Shown here in pieces: positions 19,050 to 27,999 of a stretch of 64,000 nucleotides of DNA. Position numbers and translations under genes: made by a program. Under the pieces are notes generated by a model. That model was given only the letters and a program-made list of their open reading frames with translations, did not search any database and was not told where the DNA came from. Source of the DNA: Acidihalobacter prosperus (lineage in GTDB: Bacteria; Pseudomonadota; Gammaproteobacteria; DSM-5130; Acidihalobacteraceae); assembly GCF_000754095.2 (NCBI RefSeq), contig NZ_JQSG02000001.1:605140-669139 (forward strand). Direction: 5' to 3'. Every line of letters starts with the position of its first letter. The first letter of the stretch is position 1.

Positions 19050-20024
19050 TCAGAATTTCAGGATCGCCGATCCCCAGGTAAAGCCGCCGCCAAAGGCCTC
19101 CATGAGCACGGTTTCGCCCCGGCGGATACGCCCGTCGCGAACGGCGACATCCAGCGCCAGCGGCACCGAAGCGGCTGAGGTATTGCCGTGCTGATCCACG
19201 GTCACTACCACGCGCTCCATCGGCATGCTGAGCTTGCGTGCAGTGGCATTGATAATGCGGATATTGGCCTGATGCGGCACCAGCCAGTCGACGTCCGACT
19301 TGCTCATGCCATTCTCTGCCAGCGTCTCGTCGACGATGCGACCGAGCGTGTTGACCGCAATCTTGAATACTTCGTTGCCGCGCATCTTGACCTTGGCTTC
19401 GCCGGCCTCCAGGTGTTCGTGCCCTTCAGAGACTCCGTACGGCACATTGAGCAGCGATTCGTAGCGACCGTCGGCATGCAGATGCGTGGATAGAATGCCC
19501 GGCGTTTCGCTCGCCTCCAGTATGACGGCGCCGGCGCCGTCGCCGAACAGCACGCAGGTGGAGCGGTCGCTCCAGTCGAGAATGCGCGAAAAGGTTTCGG
19601 CGCCCACCACCAGGGCGCAGCGCGCGCTGCCGGCACGGATGAATTTGTCTGCCACGCCAAGGGCGTAGACAAAGCCGGTGCAGACGGCCTGGATGTCGAA
19701 GGCAGGGCACCCAGCCGCGGCGCCCAGACGCGCCTGGAGCAGGCACGCCGTGCTCGGGAAGATGCGATCGGGCGTCGTCGTTGCGACCACGATCAGATCG
19801 ATCTCGTCGGCGCGACGCCCCGCCATTTCCAGTGCGCGGCGCGAAGCGGCCTCGGCCAAATCGCAGGTGGCTTCCCCCTCTGCCGCGATATGACGCTTCT
19901 TGATACCTGTCCGTTCGGTGATCCACTGATCGCTGGTTTCCACCATGCGCTCGAGATCCTGGTTGCTCAGGATTCTCTCCGGCAGATAGCCGCCTGTTCC
20001 CGCGATCCGCGCGTAGATGCTCAT
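19050..20024 (-). CDS. fabH: 3-oxoacyl-[acyl-carrier-protein] synthase III
   Basis: FabH starts fatty-acid synthesis by condensing acetyl-CoA with malonyl-ACP. The 324-residue protein has the active-site Cys in [11 protein letters not shown], the His in VPHQANIRI and the Asn in [14 protein letters not shown], a complete Cys-His-Asn triad. The C-terminus [14 protein letters not shown] is typical. Its ATG overlaps the plsX stop by four bases. In E. coli fabD, fabG and acpP follow; here a 64-base gap and the CYTH gene follow instead. Confidence 0.97.
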   Translation of the reverse strand: MSIYARIAGTGGYLPERILSNQDLERMVETSDQWITERTGIKKRHIAAEGEATCDLAEAASRRALEMAGRRADEIDLIVVATTTPDRIFPSTACLLQARLGAAAGCPAFDIQAVCTGFVYALGVADKFIRAGSARCALVVGAETFSRILDWSDRSTCVLFGDGAGAVILEASETPGILSTHLHADGRYESLLNVPYGVSEGHEHLEAGEAKVKMRGNEVFKIAVNTLGRIVDETLAENGMSKSDVDWLVPHQANIRIINATARKLSMPMERVVVTVDQHGNTSAASVPLALDVAVRDGRIRRGETVLMEAFGGGFTWGSAILKF

Positions 20025-21049
20025 GCGCTCGCGCGCCTGGCCAGTAATGCCTCCAGCTGGCTGTCGATGCGGGCCGGCACGGCCTTTTCAACCTCCAGTC
20101 GCGCCACCTCGATGGCGGTGCGCAGGGCCACGCTGTCGGAGGAGCCATGGCTTTTGACCACGATACCGCCGAGGCCCAGAAAGCTGGCACCATTATATTT
20201 GCGCGGATCTATCCGGCGTTTGAGCGCACCGAGCACCGGTGCGGCGCACAAGGCCGCGAGCCGGGTCATCCAGGAACGGCTGAATTCCTCGCGCAGAAAA
20301 TGCGCAATGGTCTTGGAGGTACCCTCCATGGTCTTGAGCGCGACATTGCCTGCGAATCCGTCGCACACCACCACGTCGACCTCGCCGAGGAAGATGTCAT
20401 TGCCTTCCACGAAGCCGATGTAGTTGAGATCGCTGTTTTCGAGCAATTGCGCGGCGCCGCGAACCTGGTCGTTGCCCTTGATGTCTTCCTGGCCGATGTT
20501 GAGCAGGCCGACGCGCGGACTCGCCTGATTGTCGACGGCACTGACCAGTACCGACCCCATCACCGCGAACTGGTACAACTGTTCGGCCGAACAATCGACA
20601 TTGGCCCCGAGATCCAGCACATAAGTATGCCCCTTGATCGCGGGAATCGTGGTGCAGATCGCGGGCCTATCGATACCCGGCAAGGTCTTGAGCACGTATT
20701 TGGCGGTGGCCATCAGCGCGCCGGTGTTGCCGCCGCTGACGCAAGCCTGCGCATTGCCCTGCTTGACGAGATTGATCGAGACACGCATGGACGAATCCTT
20801 TTTGCCGCGCAGTGCCTGTGCGGGCGGCTCGTCCATGCCGACGGTCTGGGTGGTGTGTAGCACGCTCAGGCGCTCGCCTTCGCTGGCGCCCAGGCGCGAC
20901 AGTTCGGCTCGTATGACCTGTTCGTCGCCAACCAGAACCAGGCTGAGATCGCTGTGTTCACGGACCGACTCGACGGCCGCTGGAACCGTCACGGAGGGCC
21001 CGATGTCGCCACCCATGGCGTCCAGGGCGATCGTGATGATGCGCGTCAT
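20021..21049 (-). CDS. plsX: Phosphate acyltransferase PlsX
   Basis: PlsX converts acyl-ACP to acyl-phosphate for the first acylation of glycerol-3-phosphate. The 342-residue protein has the expected start [20 protein letters not shown], plus [10 protein letters not shown] and [18 protein letters not shown]. It lies in the conserved order yceD-rpmF-plsX-fabH, with a four-base overlap to fabH and a short gap after rpmF. Confidence 0.97.
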   Translation of the reverse strand: MTRIITIALDAMGGDIGPSVTVPAAVESVREHSDLSLVLVGDEQVIRAELSRLGASEGERLSVLHTTQTVGMDEPPAQALRGKKDSSMRVSINLVKQGNAQACVSGGNTGALMATAKYVLKTLPGIDRPAICTTIPAIKGHTYVLDLGANVDCSAEQLYQFAVMGSVLVSAVDNQASPRVGLLNIGQEDIKGNDQVRGAAQLLENSDLNYIGFVEGNDIFLGEVDVVVCDGFAGNVALKTMEGTSKTIAHFLREEFSRSWMTRLAALCAAPVLGALKRRIDPRKYNGASFLGLGGIVVKSHGSSDSVALRTAIEVARLEVEKAVPARIDSQLEALLARRASA

Positions 21050-21120
21050 GCAAGCCTCCGGCGCCGCAAGGATCGCGGCGCCTCTGTCATAACCGACAAA
21101 TCCGGATGGGATTTGCGAGC

Positions 21121-21309
21121 TTATTCCTCGGAAACGGCTTCCGGCTTGATTACTTGACGACCGCGGTAGAAGCCGTCAGGCGTGATGTGATGACGGCGGT
21201 GCGTCTCGCCCGTAGTCGGGTCGACGGAAAGCGCCGGCGGCTTGAGGGCGTCGTGCGAGCGGCGCATGCCGCGGCGTGACGGGGTGGTACGTCCTTGCTG
21301 AACAGCCAT
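21121..21309 (-). CDS. rpmF: 50S ribosomal protein L32
   Basis: The 62-residue basic protein starts [20 protein letters not shown] and continues with [21 protein letters not shown], typical of L32. It has no zinc-binding cysteines, so it is the Cys-free form usual in gammaproteobacteria. It lies between yceD and plsX, 17 bases after yceD. Confidence 0.97.
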   Translation of the reverse strand: MAVQQGRTTPSRRGMRRSHDALKPPALSVDPTTGETHRRHHITPDGFYRGRQVIKPEAVSEE

Positions 21310-21326
21310 GTGTTTCTCTCCAGTTA

Positions 21327-21848
21327 TCAGTCTTTCAATGTTCGCAACACGTCGAACGGATTGGCCGCCTGCTCGGGCTTCGGCTTCTCGTCAACTTCGG
21401 GTCCGGCCAGCCAGACCAGATTTTCCTGGTCGCATGCTTCGCGCGAGCCGTGTCGCGGGATCAGCGGCAGGGCAAGCAAAACCTCATCCTCCAGCAGATC
21501 CCGCAAATACAGTCCGTCTTCGCCCACCACCAAGCTCTCCGGACCTGGCTCGACCGTACCGACCGAACCATCGATCAGTTCCAGACGCTGCCGCTGGTCG
21601 AGTTCGAAGCGGACCTCGCCCAAACAGCGCTCGCAGCGCAGCAGCAGCTCGGCTCGACAATCGAGGGCGACGAAAGGCCGCCGATCGATATCCCGCTCGA
21701 AGCGAAATTCAACCTCGATAGGGTCGCCTTCGGCCACGACGACCTCGAACAGCCGCGGCAGTTGCCGGACGGGCACCCGCCCTCGCAACACCCGGCCTTG
21801 CTCCGCCGCCCTGATCGGGTCGATACGCTGAGGCAGCTTGTCAGACAT
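21327..21848 (-). CDS. yceD: YceD/DUF177 family protein (23S rRNA accumulation protein)
   Basis: The 173-residue protein has the DUF177 signature [20 protein letters not shown] with a CxxC pair, then an acidic stretch and [17 protein letters not shown]. coli YceD and plant homologues affect 23S rRNA accumulation. It heads the rpmF-plsX-fabH unit, its usual position, and is divergent from the pyruvate carboxylase genes. Confidence 0.93.
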   Translation of the reverse strand: MSDKLPQRIDPIRAAEQGRVLRGRVPVRQLPRLFEVVVAEGDPIEVEFRFERDIDRRPFVALDCRAELLLRCERCLGEVRFELDQRQRLELIDGSVGTVEPGPESLVVGEDGLYLRDLLEDEVLLALPLIPRHGSREACDQENLVWLAGPEVDEKPKPEQAANPFDVLRTLKD

Positions 21849-22009
21849 AAGCCGTCAATTTTACTGGCTTTATGAGGGCTCTGTCAAAGCCTGCCAAGGG
21901 CGCGCGACCTGCGTTGCGCGGTTGCCCGCACACGGTCTTGCTGGGATACTTTCGCGGGCGCCAGCGCCGACACCCCCCCGAGCGACCACGCAGCGGCCAT
22001 AATAACGCC

Positions 22010-23428
22010 ATGATCAAGAAAATCCTTATTGCCAATCGTGGCGAGATCGCCGTGCGCATCATCCGCGCATGCGCCGAGCTTGGCATCACATCCGTCGCAG
22101 TCTACACCGACGCGGACCGGCACGGACTGCATGTCAAGAAAGCCGACGAAGCGTACTACATCGGCCCTGACAGTCAGTCCGGCTACCTGAGCGTGCACCG
22201 CATGGTAAACCTGGCTCGCGCTTCGGGCTGCGACGCCATCCACCCGGGCTACGGCTTCCTGTCCGAGAACGCCGCCTTTGCGCGCCAGTGCGAGGCGCGC
22301 GGCATCGCTTTTATCGGCCCCAGCGCCGCAGTCATCGAACGCATGGGCGACAAACTGGCCGCGCGCGCGGCCATGATCGCCGCGGGAGTTCCCGTCGTCC
22401 CCGGCAGCGAAGGCAATCTCACCAGCATCGAAGAGGCGCTGTCCCTGGCGGATGGGATCGGCTATCCGGTCATGCTCAAGGCCACCACCGGAGGCGGTGG
22501 TCGCGGCATCCGCCGTTGCGACAGCCCTGACGATCTTCGGCGCCACTATGACCGCGTCCTCTCCGAAGCGACCAAGGCCTTCGGCTCGGCCGAGATATTC
22601 ATGGAAAAGGCCGTAGTCGATCCGCGGCATATCGAAGTCCAGGTGTTGGGCGACACGCACGGTCAAGTCGTACACCTATTTGAACGTGACTGCTCGATAC
22701 AGCGCAGGCACCAAAAACTGCTCGAAATCGCGCCCTCGCCACAACTCGACGACAAGCAGCGCGCATACGTCGGCGAACTCGCGGTGCGAGCCGCGCAGGC
22801 AGTAGACTACACCAACGCCGGGACAGTCGAATTTCTGCTGGACCGCGACGGCAGCTTCTATTTCATGGAAATGAACACGCGACTGCAGGTCGAGCATCCC
22901 GTCACGGAAATGATCACCGGTGTCGACCTGGTGCAATCTCAGATCAACGTGGCCGCCGGCTTGCCGCTCGGTTACACACAAGCGGACATCGCACGTAACG
23001 GTTATGCGATCGAATTCCGGATCAATGCGGAGGATCCGCAAAACGACTTCCTGCCGAGCTTCGGCCGCATCACGCGCTATTTCGCGCCGGGCGGGCCCGG
23101 CGTGCGTACGGATGGCGCCATCTATACCGGCTATTACATACCGCCGCACTACGATTCGATGCTGGCCAAACTGATCGTTTGGGCGCCCGACTGGGACGGT
23201 CTGTTGAGACGTGCGCGCCGCACCTTGCACGATATCGGCGTGTACGGCGTCAAGACCACGATCCCCTACCACCTGCAAATTCTCAACATGCCGGCATTTG
23301 CCGAGGGGCGCTTCGACACCGGCTTCGTCGAGGCGCATCCCGAATTGACCGAATACTCGCTCAAACGCTCATCGCGCGAGGTGGCCGCCGCCATCGCCGC
23401 CGCGCTTGCGGCCCATCACGGCCTATGA
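22010..23428 (+). CDS. pycA: Pyruvate carboxylase subunit A (biotin carboxylase)
   Basis: The 472-residue protein is an ATP-grasp biotin carboxylase: [21 protein letters not shown] at the start in parts, [15 protein letters not shown], the ATP-binding [12 protein letters not shown] and the catalytic [14 protein letters not shown]. On its own it could be AccC, but it is followed after 16 bases by a carboxyltransferase fused to a biotin domain. That makes a two-subunit pyruvate carboxylase the best call; it supplies oxaloacetate to the TCA cycle and to gluconeogenesis. The ATG at 22010 matches the universal [12 protein letters not shown] start. Confidence 0.88.
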   Translation: MIKKILIANRGEIAVRIIRACAELGITSVAVYTDADRHGLHVKKADEAYYIGPDSQSGYLSVHRMVNLARASGCDAIHPGYGFLSENAAFARQCEARGIAFIGPSAAVIERMGDKLAARAAMIAAGVPVVPGSEGNLTSIEEALSLADGIGYPVMLKATTGGGGRGIRRCDSPDDLRRHYDRVLSEATKAFGSAEIFMEKAVVDPRHIEVQVLGDTHGQVVHLFERDCSIQRRHQKLLEIAPSPQLDDKQRAYVGELAVRAAQAVDYTNAGTVEFLLDRDGSFYFMEMNTRLQVEHPVTEMITGVDLVQSQINVAAGLPLGYTQADIARNGYAIEFRINAEDPQNDFLPSFGRITRYFAPGGPGVRTDGAIYTGYYIPPHYDSMLAKLIVWAPDWDGLLRRARRTLHDIGVYGVKTTIPYHLQILNMPAFAEGRFDTGFVEAHPELTEYSLKRSSREVAAAIAAALAAHHGL

Positions 23429-23444
23429 CCCAGCGGGACAGACC

Positions 23445-25283
23445 ATGACACAGGTACACATCACCGACACCATTCTCCGGGATGCCCACCAGAGCCTGAT
23501 TGCCACGCGCTTGCGGACGGAGGACATGATCCCGGCCTGCGAACGGCTGGATCGGGCCGGCTACTGGTCGCTCGAAGTCTGGGGCGGCGCCACCTTCGAC
23601 GCCTGCCTGCGCTTTCTCAAGGAAGATCCATGGGAACGTCTGCGCAAGCTGCGCGAAGCCCTGCCGAACACGCGGTTGCAGATGTTGCTACGCGGACAGA
23701 ACCTGCTCGGCTACCGCCACTATGCCGACGACGTAGTGCGCGATTTCGTGGCCTGCGCCGCCGGCAACGGCATCGACGTGTTCCGCATCTTCGATGCGCT
23801 CAATGACCTGCGCAACGTGAAGACGGCCATCGAAGCGGTCAAGCACGCGGGCAAACATGCCCAGGGCGCGATTTCATACACCCAAAGCCCCGTGCATACC
23901 GTCGAACAGTTCGTACGCCAGGCCAAGCAGCTGCGCAAGCTGGGTTGCGACAGCCTCGTCGTCAAGGACATGGCCGGCCTGCTGACGCCTTTCAATACGG
24001 CCGAGCTGTTTGCGGCACTCACCGATGCCGTCGACTGTCCGGTCCACCTGCACACACACGCCACCTCGGGGCAAGCCGAGATGTGCCACCTCAAGGCCAT
24101 CGAAAACGGCTGCCGCCATATCGACACCGCCATCTCGGCCTTCGCCGGAGGCACCAGCCATGCGCCCACCGAAGCCATGGTTGCGGCCCTGGCCAACACG
24201 CCGTACGACACCGGGCTGGATCTCGGCTTGATTCAGGAAATTGGCTTCTATTTCCGCGAGGTGCGCAAGAAATACCACCAGTTCGAAAGCGAGTACACCG
24301 GTGTCGACACCCGCGTGCTCAGTAGCCAATTGCCTGGGGGCATGATCTCCAATCTGGTCAACCAGCTCCGCGAGCAGGGGGCGCTCGACCGTTTTGGCGC
24401 GGTACTTGCCGAAATCCCGCGCGTCCGCGAGGATCTTGGCTATCCGCCGCTGGTCACGCCGAGTTCGCAGATCGTGGGTACCCAGGCCGTACTCAATGTC
24501 ATCACCGGCGAGCGCTACAAAACCATCACCAACGAGGTGAAGATGTATTTCCAGGGGCGATACGGCCGCGCACCCGGCCGGGTCAATCCGGTCGTGCGCC
24601 GCCAGGCGATCGGCAACCAGGAAACCATCACGCAGCGCCCTGCCGACCTGCTCCCCCCGGAAATGGATCGGCTGCGCCGGGAGGCCGGCGAGTTCGCGCA
24701 TACGGAAGAAGATGTGCTGACCGTCGCCATGTTCCCCGAAATCGGGGCCGAGTTCCTCAAGCAGCGCGCCGAATCCACGCTGCAACCGGAGCCTCTGCTC
24801 CCACCCGCGCCACCGCAGAGGGAAGCGGCCGCGCCCCGTGCCGCGCCGCTGGAGTTCAATGCCACCCTGCATGGCGAAACCTACCATATAAAGGTCACCG
24901 GCAGCGGGCATCGACGCGATGACATCAGGCCGTTTTATGTCACCGTCGACGGCATCCCCGAGGAAATCATGCTCGAGGTCCTGGACGAAGCCGAACTCGG
25001 CGGAGAAGGCGGCGAAGCTGCGCAACGCACCCGCGCGGGCGGCAGCCTTCGCCCGCGCGCCACGCGCCCGGGACAGATTTCCACCACGATGCCGGGCACC
25101 GTCATCGAAGTGCTGGTCGAAATCGGACAAACCGTCAAGGCCGGCGACCCGCTGCTCATCATCGAAGCGATGAAAATGGAAACCGAGATACAGGCCGCCA
25201 TCGGCGGTACGGTGCAGACTATTCACGTGGTCAAGGGAGACAGCGTGAATCCGGACGAAACCCTGGTTGAAATTGCGCCATGA
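23445..25283 (+). CDS. pycB: Pyruvate carboxylase subunit B (carboxyltransferase plus biotin carrier)
   Basis: The 612-residue protein has an N-terminal carboxyltransferase TIM barrel (ITDTILRDAHQSLIATRLRT, VKDMAGLLTPFNTAELF), a conserved carboxylase domain, a Pro/Ala-rich linker around residues 450-475, and a C-terminal biotinyl domain with the EAMKMETE site. The layout equals both the oxaloacetate decarboxylase alpha subunit and PycB. No membrane beta or small gamma subunit gene is present, and a biotin carboxylase gene is next door, so pyruvate carboxylase is favoured. The ATG at 23445 follows pycA by 16 bases; the stop overlaps the Maf gene (ATGA). Confidence 0.88.
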   Translation: MTQVHITDTILRDAHQSLIATRLRTEDMIPACERLDRAGYWSLEVWGGATFDACLRFLKEDPWERLRKLREALPNTRLQMLLRGQNLLGYRHYADDVVRDFVACAAGNGIDVFRIFDALNDLRNVKTAIEAVKHAGKHAQGAISYTQSPVHTVEQFVRQAKQLRKLGCDSLVVKDMAGLLTPFNTAELFAALTDAVDCPVHLHTHATSGQAEMCHLKAIENGCRHIDTAISAFAGGTSHAPTEAMVAALANTPYDTGLDLGLIQEIGFYFREVRKKYHQFESEYTGVDTRVLSSQLPGGMISNLVNQLREQGALDRFGAVLAEIPRVREDLGYPPLVTPSSQIVGTQAVLNVITGERYKTITNEVKMYFQGRYGRAPGRVNPVVRRQAIGNQETITQRPADLLPPEMDRLRREAGEFAHTEEDVLTVAMFPEIGAEFLKQRAESTLQPEPLLPPAPPQREAAAPRAAPLEFNATLHGETYHIKVTGSGHRRDDIRPFYVTVDGIPEEIMLEVLDEAELGGEGGEAAQRTRAGGSLRPRATRPGQISTTMPGTVIEVLVEIGQTVKAGDPLLIIEAMKMETEIQAAIGGTVQTIHVVKGDSVNPDETLVEIAP

Positions 25284-25864
25284 GCCGGCAGCTGATACTG
25301 GCGTCGTCCTCCCCCTACCGACGCGAGCTGCTCGCCCGGCTTGAACTCCCCTTCGAAACGGCCGCGCCAGCCATCGACGAAACGCCAGCACCGGATGAAC
25401 CGCCCCGCGCACTGGTTGAACGCCTATCCCGCGACAAGGCCGGCGCCTTGCGTCCGCGCTTCCCGCATGCCCTGCTGATCGGCTCCGATCAATGCGTCGT
25501 GCTCGATGACCGAATCGTCGGCAAGCCAGGCACGCACGAACAGGCAAGATCCCAGCTGCTGGCGGCTTCGGGACGAAGCGTAGCCGTCCATACCGGGCTA
25601 TGCCTGCTGGACGCCGCCACCGGCGTCCGCTGGGAGGATGTGGTGAGTTACGAGATCGAATTCAGGGAACTCGATGCGGATGAAATAGAACGTTATCTGC
25701 AAGCCGAGCGCCCTTACGACTGCGCCGGCAGCGTCAAGTCCGAGGGGTTGGGCGTATCCCTGCTCAGGCACATGCGCGGGGACGATCCGAGTGCCCTGGT
25801 CGGGCTACCCTTGATACGGCTGTGCGATATGTTGCGTGCGGCGGGCATCCAGGTACCTGCGTAG
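25280..25864 (+). CDS. Maf-family nucleotide pyrophosphatase (YceF-type)
   Basis: The 194-residue protein starts LILASSSPYRRELLARLELP and has LLIGSDQCVVLDDRIVGKPG, where the catalytic base region reads SDQ as in the YceF subfamily, and a C-terminal GLPLIRLCDMLRAAG. YceF-type Maf proteins hydrolyse 7-methyl-GTP; others act on dTTP/UTP. In E. coli yceF lies between rluC and yceD, and here it keeps that place and orientation although pycAB lies in between. It overlaps pycB by four bases. Confidence 0.9.
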   Translation: MSRQLILASSSPYRRELLARLELPFETAAPAIDETPAPDEPPRALVERLSRDKAGALRPRFPHALLIGSDQCVVLDDRIVGKPGTHEQARSQLLAASGRSVAVHTGLCLLDAATGVRWEDVVSYEIEFRELDADEIERYLQAERPYDCAGSVKSEGLGVSLLRHMRGDDPSALVGLPLIRLCDMLRAAGIQVPA

Positions 25865-25896
25865 CCAGGCGGTCGCCGCGCAACGGTCATGCCGGC

Positions 25897-26565
25897 TCAG
25901 GCGGCGGCACGGTAATCACGAAGCCAAGCCGGCAGATCGGTGATGCGGTCGAGAATCGTCAGAGGCGACAGGGCCTGCAGATGGGCCTCGGGATGGACGC
26001 CATAGCTCACACCGATCGCTGCCGCACCGGCGTTGCGGGCCATCTCCAGATCGAAGGTGGTATCGCCGATCATCAAGGTTGCCGTGGGCGTCACGCCACA
26101 GACCGATATCAATTCCTCAAGCATGGCCGGATGGGGTTTCGACCGGCTTTCATCGGCGCAACGCGTCGCATGGAAGCGTGGCGCCAAGCCGGTCGCCTCC
26201 AGTCCGCGATCCAGACCGGCCCTGCCCTTGCCCGTGGCAACCGCGAGCAGATAGCCGTCGCGCTCAAGTTCGTCCAGCACATCGCCCACTCCGGGAAACA
26301 ACTGCTGGGCCACGTTCTCGCCGTGCATGAATGCCTCGCGATAAGCAGCCGCGAAACGCGCGACGAAGTCATGATCGGCACCTTCGTACAAGCTGCATAC
26401 CGCCTCTTGGATACCCAACCCGATGATGCGGCGGATGGCGGGCGCTGGCAGCGGGTCGAGCGCGAGCGTACGCATCGCACGCTGCATGCTGGCGACTATT
26501 CTCGCCTCCGAATCCATCAGCGTGCCATCCCAGTCGAACACCAGTAAGGAAAATTCTCGTTTCAT
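25897..26565 (-). CDS. HAD-superfamily hydrolase (phosphoglycolate phosphatase-like)
   Basis: The 222-residue protein has HAD motif I (FDWDGTLMDSE), motif II within LLAVATGKGR, the lysine in RSKPHPAML and motif IV MIGDTTFDLEMARNAG, with an alpha-helical cap after motif I. This is the small-phosphatase subclass typified by phosphoglycolate phosphatase, but the substrate is not evident. It overlaps rluC by four bases and probably forms a two-gene unit with it, a common pairing in gammaproteobacteria. It is convergent with the Maf gene across 32 bases. Confidence 0.9.
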   Translation of the reverse strand: MKREFSLLVFDWDGTLMDSEARIVASMQRAMRTLALDPLPAPAIRRIIGLGIQEAVCSLYEGADHDFVARFAAAYREAFMHGENVAQQLFPGVGDVLDELERDGYLLAVATGKGRAGLDRGLEATGLAPRFHATRCADESRSKPHPAMLEELISVCGVTPTATLMIGDTTFDLEMARNAGAAAIGVSYGVHPEAHLQALSPLTILDRITDLPAWLRDYRAAA

Positions 26566-27524
26566 GCGGACTCCAGGCTGTCCAGGCAGCCTTGCAGATC
26601 GGGCGGCAGGTCGGATTTGAAATGGTAACGACGACCGGTGACAGGCATTTGAAAGCGCAATTCGGCTGCGTGCAGAAACTGGCGCCTGAGCCCCAGCGCG
26701 CGATTGCCTCGATCGGCGCCGAAGTCGCCGTAGCGGGCATCGCCCACGACCGGATGACCGATATGGGCTGCATGCACGCGGATCTGATGTGTGCGGCCGG
26801 TGCCGATGCGCACCTCCATCAGGGTATGCTCGGGCAATCTGCGCATCGGCTTGAACTCGCTATGCGCCTCGATGCCGTGATCATCAACGCTGACATTGCG
26901 TCTGCCTCCTCGCTCTCCTTCTCGGATCAGCGGCAGATCGACCTGCCTTGCACCGCCTTGCCAGGCACCGTGCACCAGAGCCAGATAGCGTTTGTCCATT
27001 CCGTCGCCGCGCAGCAGGGTATGCAGACGCGTCAGGCACTCCCGCGACTTCGCGATCAGCAAAAGGCCACTGGTTTCGCGGTCAAGACGATGCGCCAACT
27101 CCAGAAACGGCGCATGGGGTCGGGCGGCACGCAGCGCCTCGATCAGACCGAAGCGCAGCCCGCTGCCGCCATGCACCGCGAGGCCGGCCGGTTTGTCCAG
27201 CGCGATCAGATCGTTATCCTCGTGCATGATCGCGGCTTCGATCCGGGCCAGCAACGCTTCCGGAACATCCTCCGCCGCGCCAATCGACGGCTGCACGGAA
27301 ACCGGCGGCACCCGCACGGTATCACCCTGCTCGAGACGGTGCATGGGCTTGACCCGACCGCCGTTGACCCGAACCTCGCCACGTCGGACGATGCGATATA
27401 TCAAGCTTCGGGATACACCCTTGAGTTCGCGCAGCAGGAAGTTGTCCAGTCGCTGCCCCGCATGGCGTTCGTCGATCACCAGCTGCCGCACCCGAGGTGA
27501 ATCGTTTTGCGAAGTCGTTTTCAT
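26562..27524 (-). CDS. rluC: 23S rRNA pseudouridine(955/2504/2580) synthase
   Basis: RluC makes three pseudouridines in 23S rRNA. The 320-residue protein has an N-terminal S4 RNA-binding domain (GQRLDNFLLRELKGVSRSLI), a linker, and the RluA-type catalytic motif AHRLDRETSGLLLIAK with the nucleophilic Asp. Later RTHQIRVHAAHIGHPVVGD is typical. Its position, divergent from rne, is the same as in E. coli and supports RluC rather than RluD or RluA. Confidence 0.93.
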   Translation of the reverse strand: MKTTSQNDSPRVRQLVIDERHAGQRLDNFLLRELKGVSRSLIYRIVRRGEVRVNGGRVKPMHRLEQGDTVRVPPVSVQPSIGAAEDVPEALLARIEAAIMHEDNDLIALDKPAGLAVHGGSGLRFGLIEALRAARPHAPFLELAHRLDRETSGLLLIAKSRECLTRLHTLLRGDGMDKRYLALVHGAWQGGARQVDLPLIREGERGGRRNVSVDDHGIEAHSEFKPMRRLPEHTLMEVRIGTGRTHQIRVHAAHIGHPVVGDARYGDFGADRGNRALGLRRQFLHAAELRFQMPVTGRRYHFKSDLPPDLQGCLDSLESA

Positions 27525-27553
27525 AAATCCATGATATCAGCACACAACCGGCT

Positions 27554-27582
27554 TTGATGCGCACGCGCATCCTTGCTATATT
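27554..27582 (+). promoter_or_regulatory. rne: Sigma-70 promoter of rne
   Basis: TTGATG (27554-27559) and TATATT (27577-27582) are separated by exactly 17 bases. Each hexamer differs from consensus at few positions. Transcription would start near 27589, about 410 bases before the rne start codon. Confidence 0.6.
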
Positions 27583-27638
27583 TGCAAGGGGCATTAGCGA
27601 TACGCAACACAAAAGCCCCATACAGCAGTGATTTCCCC

Positions 27639-27662
27639 GTGATCGGGCCAGGCCCGGATCAC
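27639..27662 (+). repeat. rne leader stem-loop 1
   Basis: GTGATCGGGCC pairs with GGCCCGGATCAC around a single central A, with one extra base in the 3' arm. The tip can open to a larger loop in RNA. There is no T-run after it. Confidence 0.6.
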
Positions 27663-27668
27663 TCCAGG

Positions 27669-27690
27669 GTCGTCTCCGGATCGGAGAGAC
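27669..27690 (+). repeat. rne leader stem-loop 2
   Basis: GTCGTCTCCG pairs with CGGAGAGAC around a GAT loop, nine pairs with one bulged G. It follows stem-loop 1 by six bases, so the two could stack. Confidence 0.6.
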
Positions 27691-27783
27691 CCCAATACGT
27701 AAGGTACCGTTTGACCTTGTTCATGGATGGCTTCTGCACGACTCTCACATACGGCGGACGAATCTCGCTTCCCGTATCGTCGT

Positions 27784-27814
27784 GCATGGGTCGGCCGGCC
27801 ACCCGGCGCCATGC
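27784..27814 (+). repeat. rne leader stem-loop 3
   Basis: GCATGG pairs with CCATGC, and the G+C-rich interior between them can extend the structure. It lies about 190 bases before the rne start codon. Confidence 0.45.
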
Positions 27815-27999
27815 AGGGCACAAAAACGGCATGACAACACTTAGAGCCTCGCGTCGCCACGACTGGCCGACCCAGACACAACGGTTGATCCGCGACTGGC
27901 TGACCCTGTACTTCGGCAGCCTGTTCCACGCGGATCACCATGCACCCGGTCAGCCCCGGGTCCTGGCGCCCGGGCTCTCCTTCAGAGACACGCCAATCC

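Larger units (their letters stand above)
27525..27999 (+). promoter_or_regulatory. Long rne leader (475 bases without a gene)
   Basis: This spacer between rluC and rne holds a good promoter near the rluC side (27554-27582), then at least three strong stem-loops (27639-27662, 27669-27690, 27784-27814). The predicted untranslated leader of about 410 bases is long. In E. coli the long rne leader folds into stem-loops that RNase E itself recognises to control its own mRNA, and this leader probably serves the same purpose. An open frame from 27573 across it has no family resemblance and ends inside rne in another frame. Confidence 0.65.

Noticed and set aside
22010-25283. Reading the pair as an oxaloacetate decarboxylase sodium pump
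   Set aside because: No membrane beta subunit or gamma subunit gene is present, while a biotin carboxylase gene is directly adjacent, which fits pyruvate carboxylase.
23874-25547. A 557-codon minus-strand frame opposite pycB
   Set aside because: It lies entirely opposite pycB and part of the Maf gene, which have clear motifs. No family resemblance or ribosome-binding site was seen.
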